A stretch of DNA of 8,424 nucleotides from Nitrososphaeraceae archaeon (lineage in GTDB: Archaea; Thermoproteota; Nitrososphaeria; Nitrososphaerales; Nitrososphaeraceae): assembly GCA_030038695.1 (NCBI GenBank), contig JASHSN010000313.1, positions 1 to 8,424 of the forward strand, given 5' to 3'. Below the pieces are notes generated by a model. The model did no database searches and was not told where the DNA came from. It saw nothing but the letters and a program-made list of their open reading frames with translations. The position numbers and the translations under genes were made by a program. Shown piece by piece: positions 5,098 to 8,424 of this stretch (the stretch's first letter is position 1; every line of letters starts with the position of its first letter).

Positions 5098-6321
5098 ATG
5101 TCTGAAGCAGACACAAAGATGCCAAAAACCATCTTAGATTTGAACGACCTTATGTATTATGGTAAGAAAGTATTGATGAGAGTTGATTTCAATGTAAGTA
5201 TCAATAACGATGGTTTAATTGGGGAAGACTACAGAATCAGAATGACGATTCCAACTATAGAGTATCTTACCAAGCGAGGAGCCAAGATGATATTAATGTC
5301 TCATTTGGGCAGACCAACCTCAGCTCAGGATAGTCGTTACTCATTAGCACCGGTAGCGAGGAGATTGTCAGAAATCATGTCAGTAAATAAAGTTAGATTT
5401 GCTCCTGATTGTGTTGGACCATATGTTGAAAAAGAAATAGACGAAATGAACATGGGTGATACTCTACTATTAGAAAATCTTCGGTTCCATAAGGAAGAAG
5501 AGAAAAATGATGCTGATTTTGCGAAAAAGCTTGCTTCGTTTGCAGACATATATGTGAATGATGCATTTAGTACATCTCATAGAAAACATTCCTCAATCTA
5601 CGGAACGCCAAAACAATTTGATATCAAAGTCGCTGGACTAAATCTCAAAAAAGAAATTGAATATCTTTCTATGATGAAGGATAACCCGCCAAAACCCTTC
5701 ACACTTGTCATAGGTGGGGTGAAAATAACGGATAAAATTGGTGCCCTAGAAAATTTATTCCCAAAAGCAGACAATCTACTAGTGGGGGGCGCTACTGCAT
5801 ACACATTTCTTAAAGCATATGGTGTCAAAACAGGAAATTCCCCAATTGATCATGAACATCTTTCGTGGGTATCAAAAGCGCTTTCAAAATATAGTGACAA
5901 AATAACTCTTCCAACAGATCATATAGTATCCTCTTCGCAGCAAGTTTCTGGTTCTGCCAGTCTAATCAAGGGCGATATACCAGATGGCATGGTCGGATTT
6001 GATATTGGAATTGAAACATCACAGCTCTATTCTAGCCAAATTAGTGCAAAGAGATCAGGGACTATATTTTGGAATGGACCCATGGGGCTCTTTGAGATAG
6101 GGCTTTTCTCAAACGGTACCATAAATATTGCAAAAAGTATGGCACTGTCTTATTGGAGAGGTTCAAGAACGCTAATAGGAGGGGGAGATACGTTAGAAGC
6201 AATTAAAAGAGCTGGAGTGTCTGAAGGCGAAGTTAGTCACGTGTCAACTGGTGGTGGCGCTTCTCTCAGGTTCCTTGCAGGAAATCAGATGCCTGGAATT
6301 GAAGTACTAGATAAAAATTGA
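5098..6321 (+). CDS. pgk: phosphoglycerate kinase
   Basis: This enzyme interconverts 1,3-bisphosphoglycerate plus ADP and 3-phosphoglycerate plus ATP, in the cytoplasm; in ammonia-oxidising archaea it would serve gluconeogenesis. At 407 residues it has normal family length. N-terminal domain: RVDFN (28-32), SHLGRP (68-73), LENLRFHKEE (125-134) and VNDAFSTSHRKHSS (153-166) supply the Asp, Asn, Arg and His that bind 3-phosphoglycerate. C-terminal nucleotide domain: GGVKITDK (206-213), FWNGPMGLFE (324-333), GGGDT (361-365) and STGGGASL (383-390). All key residues are present. I keep the ATG at 5098; Met8 (MPKTILDLNDL) is the other possible start. The gene stands alone, with no glycolytic neighbour in view and a long upstream region carrying two TATA-like elements, an inverted repeat and a hairpin. 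Confidence 0.97.
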   Translation: MSEADTKMPKTILDLNDLMYYGKKVLMRVDFNVSINNDGLIGEDYRIRMTIPTIEYLTKRGAKMILMSHLGRPTSAQDSRYSLAPVARRLSEIMSVNKVRFAPDCVGPYVEKEIDEMNMGDTLLLENLRFHKEEEKNDADFAKKLASFADIYVNDAFSTSHRKHSSIYGTPKQFDIKVAGLNLKKEIEYLSMMKDNPPKPFTLVIGGVKITDKIGALENLFPKADNLLVGGATAYTFLKAYGVKTGNSPIDHEHLSWVSKALSKYSDKITLPTDHIVSSSQQVSGSASLIKGDIPDGMVGFDIGIETSQLYSSQISAKRSGTIFWNGPMGLFEIGLFSNGTINIAKSMALSYWRGSRTLIGGGDTLEAIKRAGVSEGEVSHVSTGGGASLRFLAGNQMPGIEVLDKN

Positions 6322-6392
6322 ATCGCGGTAGCGACATTTGCATGAAGATATTAAATGAATTTTCATTAAACGGTCTATTTAGCATATATATC

Positions 6393-6410
6393 AGATCATT
6401 TTCTTGATCT
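6393..6410 (+). terminator. hairpin downstream of pgk
   Basis: AGATCA and TGATCT pair perfectly around TTTTCT, and a second overlapping inverted repeat (GATCTT, AA, AAGATC) follows at 6405-6418, so two alternative hairpins compete. It lies about 70 bases after the pgk stop. Beyond this, 6322-6531 holds no gene that I can see. Confidence 0.3.
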
Positions 6411-6531
6411 TAAAAGATCATAGTATTTTCCTAAGTCGTAACTTTTTGTGGGCAATATTACTAGTATGATTTAAAGCAAATTTGCATACTGGATCCTTTT
6501 CCATAGTCGTACTTTGTTCCCCCCATATTCT

Positions 6532-6738
6532 CTAATTGAAACCGGTACCAGCCTGATCATCCTCTTGCGTAATACCCAGATTGGTGATTTTCGTAGGTTT
6601 CGATACTCTTAAAAGAGTCTTTATTCCTCCACTATCGCTGTTCGTTGTAATAACCCATTTCCATTTGTATGCTGTACGATTGTACTCTTCCACGACGTTC
6701 TTCTCTTGCTCCTGTGATTCCAAACCTATTATGGTCAT
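6532..6738 (-). CDS. 68-residue orphan protein
   Basis: I do not recognise this protein. It has 68 residues and is soluble: a short N-terminal strand (MTIIGLE), a Glu/Gln-rich charged stretch (about 7-20), YKWKWVITTNS (about 25-35), a Gly turn (SGGIKTLLRVS), then a polar acidic end. It has no Cys or membrane segment. The alternation of short hydrophobic strands suggests a small beta-rich fold. The start is supported by a TATA box whose near edge is 27 bases upstream (leaderless), the same element used in the other direction by the membrane protein gene at 6810. It converges with pgk. Confidence 0.55.
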   Translation of the reverse strand: MTIIGLESQEQEKNVVEEYNRTAYKWKWVITTNSDSGGIKTLLRVSKPTKITNLGITQEDDQAGTGFN

Positions 6739-6764
6739 ACGTGCATGAGTCGTAATTCAATATC

Positions 6765-6774
6765 TATAAATATA
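6765..6774. promoter_or_regulatory. shared TATA element of a divergent gene pair
   Basis: TATAAATATA reads TATATTTATA on the other strand. It lies 27 bases from the minus-strand ATG at 6738 and 36 bases from the plus-strand ATG at 6810. No second good TATA box is visible in this gap of about 70 bases, so one element may serve both genes. Confidence 0.5.
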
Positions 6775-6809
6775 CATTAGGCTTAAAGAAGAGCTCTGAA
6801 GTTGTTGGA

Positions 6810-7370
6810 ATGAGGACATCTGGAGATTTTATTAGCCCAAAATGGCTAAGATTTTTCCAAGTCGTTGTTGGACTTATTTGTATAGCTTTATCCATATTTA
6901 TCATGTCTGGTTCATTTAAGCTCGGTGCTTACACTGTCATTTTCCTAGCTTCCATAGCCTTCATCATAATAGGAATCGAAAGAATAGCAGTAGGAATTAG
7001 ATTATCTTCTCTTAAGAGATCGTCTAGGTTCATCACCATAGCAATAGGAGTGGGAATAGTGGTTTTCTTTGGTTCGGCGTATTTCGCTCCAGAGTTTGTT
7101 AATAAATTATACGTATTGATGCTTGGTTTTGGTCTTTTAGCTACCGGCGTGTTAAGGATTATCGATGGTATGAAGAATAGTACTTACGAGAGAACTTCGA
7201 AGCTCTTAACCCTAGGCACCGGTGTCATATGTGTTGCAGTGGCAGTAGTTGTACTCGAGTATCCCAAAATTGGTTTCGTTTTGTTGTTGCTGACTGTTTC
7301 CATAGTTTTGTTGATTACGGGCATACAGATTGCGTTTGTAGGTTTAACTGGGAAAAAGATGCGCATTTAG
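6810..7370 (+). CDS. HdeD/DUF308-family six-helix membrane protein
   Basis: This 186-residue protein consists almost wholly of hydrophobic segments: about 12-33, 38-62, 73-94, 98-119, 131-150 and 154-179, with short basic or polar loops between them. Paired helices joined by short turns, Gly-rich helices and I-x-x-G-I-x-R / G-V-L-R-I-I-D-G motifs at helix ends suit the DUF308 (HdeD) family, which has three such hairpins and a length near 180-190. HdeD has been tied to acid resistance in Escherichia coli; the role of archaeal members is unknown. There is no cleavable signal peptide. The start lies about 36 bases after the shared TATA box, leaving a short leader. The gene is alone in its unit; the next genes lie on the other strand. 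Confidence 0.8.
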   Translation: MRTSGDFISPKWLRFFQVVVGLICIALSIFIMSGSFKLGAYTVIFLASIAFIIIGIERIAVGIRLSSLKRSSRFITIAIGVGIVVFFGSAYFAPEFVNKLYVLMLGFGLLATGVLRIIDGMKNSTYERTSKLLTLGTGVICVAVAVVVLEYPKIGFVLLLLTVSIVLLITGIQIAFVGLTGKKMRI

Positions 7371-7468
7371 GTTCGTTGACACAGCTCATTGAATCGGCGG
7401 GCTATGCATTCAGTTCCGTTTGATGAGAATTTACAACCTCCATGGGATGGTGACTAACTGCACTAGAA

Positions 7469-7684
7469 TTACTTCAGTGTATAAAGCAAAAAGCTGCACT
7501 GCTCACAGAAATAATATAGACTATCAAAATGGGAACATAACGCCATAGTATCGTAGCAACGTGGGCATTCCAACTCAAATTGTAGGTCTATATTCTTATA
7601 GTAGCTCTGTCTGCACTTGTGTAAATCAGGTCGAGTGTTGATTTTAGTTAGAATTTTACTTTTTACAATCTTTTTACTCGGCAT
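7469..7684 (-). CDS. small zinc-ribbon protein, partner of winged-helix copy 2
   Basis: This 71-residue protein has a basic Lys-rich N-terminus (PSKKIVKSKILTK) and then a clear zinc ribbon: ECPRC (Cys40, Cys43), a beta hairpin with Cys50 and His52, then YYFCEQC (Cys60, Cys63) and a hydrophobic end. Such ribbons bind one zinc through the four knuckle Cys and mediate contacts with nucleic acid or protein. The ATG comes 3 bases after the stop of the winged-helix gene, so the two are almost certainly one transcript and the proteins may work together. I cannot name a specific family. The 100 bases between its stop and the convergent membrane-protein gene hold nothing that I recognise. Confidence 0.7.
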   Translation of the reverse strand: MPSKKIVKSKILTKINTRPDLHKCRQSYYKNIDLQFELECPRCYDTMALCSHFDSLYYFCEQCSFLLYTLK

Positions 7685-7687
7685 GAT

Positions 7688-7948
7688 TTATTCTTTTATG
7701 AAACTGATAGGAGCTACTTCCTGCATTTCGTTTTGCAAGCGTAATACTCTCATACCTTTGTCTGTTGTTCTATATGTCTGACCCCCTTCGTATTCTATCA
7801 AACCATTTTCAACTAGAAGTGTCAAGTACTCCCTTAGCTGATTAAAGGAAAGATATGCTTTGTACATTAATTTCGTTTTAGTAGCTCCTCCCCCATTCGC
7901 TGCTTCTAAAAGTAGCCCGACTATGTCGCTTCTGCTTCTGTATTTCAT
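7688..7948 (-). CDS. small winged-helix DNA-binding protein, copy 2
   Basis: This 86-residue paralogue of the protein at 1300-1575 differs mainly by a two-residue contraction (one in the Gly-rich turn GGGATKTK, one in the wing) and by a shorter C-terminus. The recognition region is nearly the same (LMYKAYLSFNQLREYL), so both may bind related sites. The wing reads ENGLIEYEGG, then TYRTTDKG. The ATG at 7948 is fixed by the shared MKYRSRS start and by a TAAATA about 27 bases upstream, suggesting a leaderless mRNA. It is the first gene of a two-gene unit with the zinc-ribbon protein. A role as a local transcription regulator is inferred from the fold; no target is known beyond the possible operator in its own promoter. 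Confidence 0.88.
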   Translation of the reverse strand: MKYRSRSDIVGLLLEAANGGGATKTKLMYKAYLSFNQLREYLTLLVENGLIEYEGGQTYRTTDKGMRVLRLQNEMQEVAPISFIKE

Positions 7949-7967
7949 ATTTCAATATCGCGACTCA

Positions 7968-8004
7968 AACCAACTATTTATGAGAAATCAAGCTTAGTAC
8001 TAAG
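7968..8004 (-). promoter_or_regulatory. conserved promoter/operator block, winged-helix copy 2
   Basis: This is the counterpart of 1601-1636. It contains the perfect 12-base palindrome CTTAGTACTAAG (7993-8004), followed on the minus strand by TTTCTC and TAAATA (7975-7980) as the TATA box. The palindrome lies upstream of the TATA box, where bound protein could either block or recruit the general transcription factors. Confidence 0.65.
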
Positions 8005-8095
8005 ATATACATCTACTCCTATTGTATTATACTATTTTGTTATTTTATCGATTCTAAGTATTTCTATGTACAATTGTCCATTGTGCTAGAGATTA

Positions 8096-8122
8096 TTGTA
8101 GTGTCGAAAGACATTACTACAA
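8096..8122. repeat. hairpin with GAAA tetraloop
   Basis: TTGTAGT pairs with ACTACAA, then a 3-base bulge, then GTC pairs with GAC around GAAA. A GNRA-type loop suggests that it forms in RNA. It lies between the divergent winged-helix and HIT genes, with no gene over it. Confidence 0.35.
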
Positions 8123-8211
8123 GATCTTATTTAGGTCAGGTTTACAGGATACTTCTGATTAGATAAGCTTTCGTAATCGTAATGAAAATTAATGTTAGGA
8201 TATTTTCAGTA

Positions 8212-8223
8212 TTTTATAAATAT
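8212..8223 (+). promoter_or_regulatory. TATA box of the HIT-family gene
   Basis: TTTTATAAATAT is centred about 28 bases before the ATG at 8246, the leaderless spacing. Confidence 0.6.
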
Positions 8224-8245
8224 GACGTAAATTATGTGATTGAAT

Positions 8246-8424
8246 ATGCTGGGAGAAAATTGCATTTTCTGCGAAATCGTCAATGGTAACATATCTGCAA
8301 GGATTATTAGTCAGGATGATAATGCTATCGCATTTTTAGATGCATTTCCATTATCGGCAGGGCATACTCTGATTATTCCAAAAAAACATTATTTCAAAAT
8401 ACAGGATATGAGTAGGGAGCATTC
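8246..8424 (+). CDS. HIT-family (histidine triad) protein, 5' part
   Basis: The 59 residues visible match the start of the HIT superfamily: CIFCEIVNG (Cys6, Cys9) near the N-terminus, the strand with ISQDDNAIAFLDAFP, then SAGHTLIIPKKHY. These proteins are nucleotide-binding hydrolases or transferases acting on adenosine nucleotides and dinucleoside polyphosphates. The catalytic H-x-H-x-H triad lies nearer the C-terminus and is beyond the window, so the exact subgroup cannot be decided. The C-x2-C pair is typical of the zinc-containing, Hint-like microbial members. The start is supported by the TATA box at leaderless distance. The gene runs off the right edge of the window. Confidence 0.9.
   Translation, partial: MLGENCIFCEIVNGNISARIISQDDNAIAFLDAFPLSAGHTLIIPKKHYFKIQDMSREH

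Noticed and set aside
5337..5828. Minus-strand frames within pgk
   Set aside because: They are shadows of the strongly conserved pgk coding sequence.

Overview
The window looks like chromosome of an archaeon, most probably a soil ammonia oxidiser of the Nitrososphaeria (Nitrososphaera or Nitrosocosmicus type). Reasons: the DNA is AT-rich; genes stand singly, each behind a TATA-like box; in several cases that box lies about 25-30 bases before the ATG (leaderless transcripts) with no Shine-Dalgarno site; small winged-helix and zinc-ribbon proteins are common; and the phosphoglycerate kinase looks archaeal. The lineage call is inference, with no database search behind it.

Layout. 1-340 has no convincing gene. 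343-705 has no intact ORF but carries a strong TATA box, several consecutive perfect or near-perfect stems and a T-rich terminator-like end, and is proposed as a structured non-coding RNA. 997-1636 (minus) holds a winged-helix regulator and, behind it, a Cys-rich reading frame without a normal start. 2083-2283 (+) is a 66-residue orphan. 2284-2612 has only palindromes. 2615-3457 (minus) is a decayed operon of three small overlapping genes led by an AbrB-like protein. 3515-3918 (+) holds coding-like fragments, and 4084-4279 (+) a zinc-knuckle gene broken by one frameshift. 4361-4669 (minus) is an intact small Cys-containing protein. 4670-5097 is an intergenic region with an elaborate promoter. 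5098-6321 (+) is phosphoglycerate kinase (pgk). 6532-6738 (minus) and 6810-7370 (+) are a small orphan and an HdeD/DUF308 membrane protein that share one TATA element. 7469-7948 (minus) is a two-gene unit, a second copy of the winged-helix regulator followed by a zinc-ribbon protein. 8246 to the window end (+) is the N-terminus of a HIT-family protein.

Working together. The clearest functional theme is regulatory. The two winged-helix paralogues share a conserved upstream block of about 36 bases that carries a (near-)palindrome next to the TATA box, which suggests a common operator, perhaps autoregulation, and each is followed by a Cys-rich small protein. The metabolic genes (pgk, HIT, DUF308) look like independent single-gene units. 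Intact coding sequence covers only about 40% of the window; the remainder is regulatory, possibly RNA, and decaying sequence.
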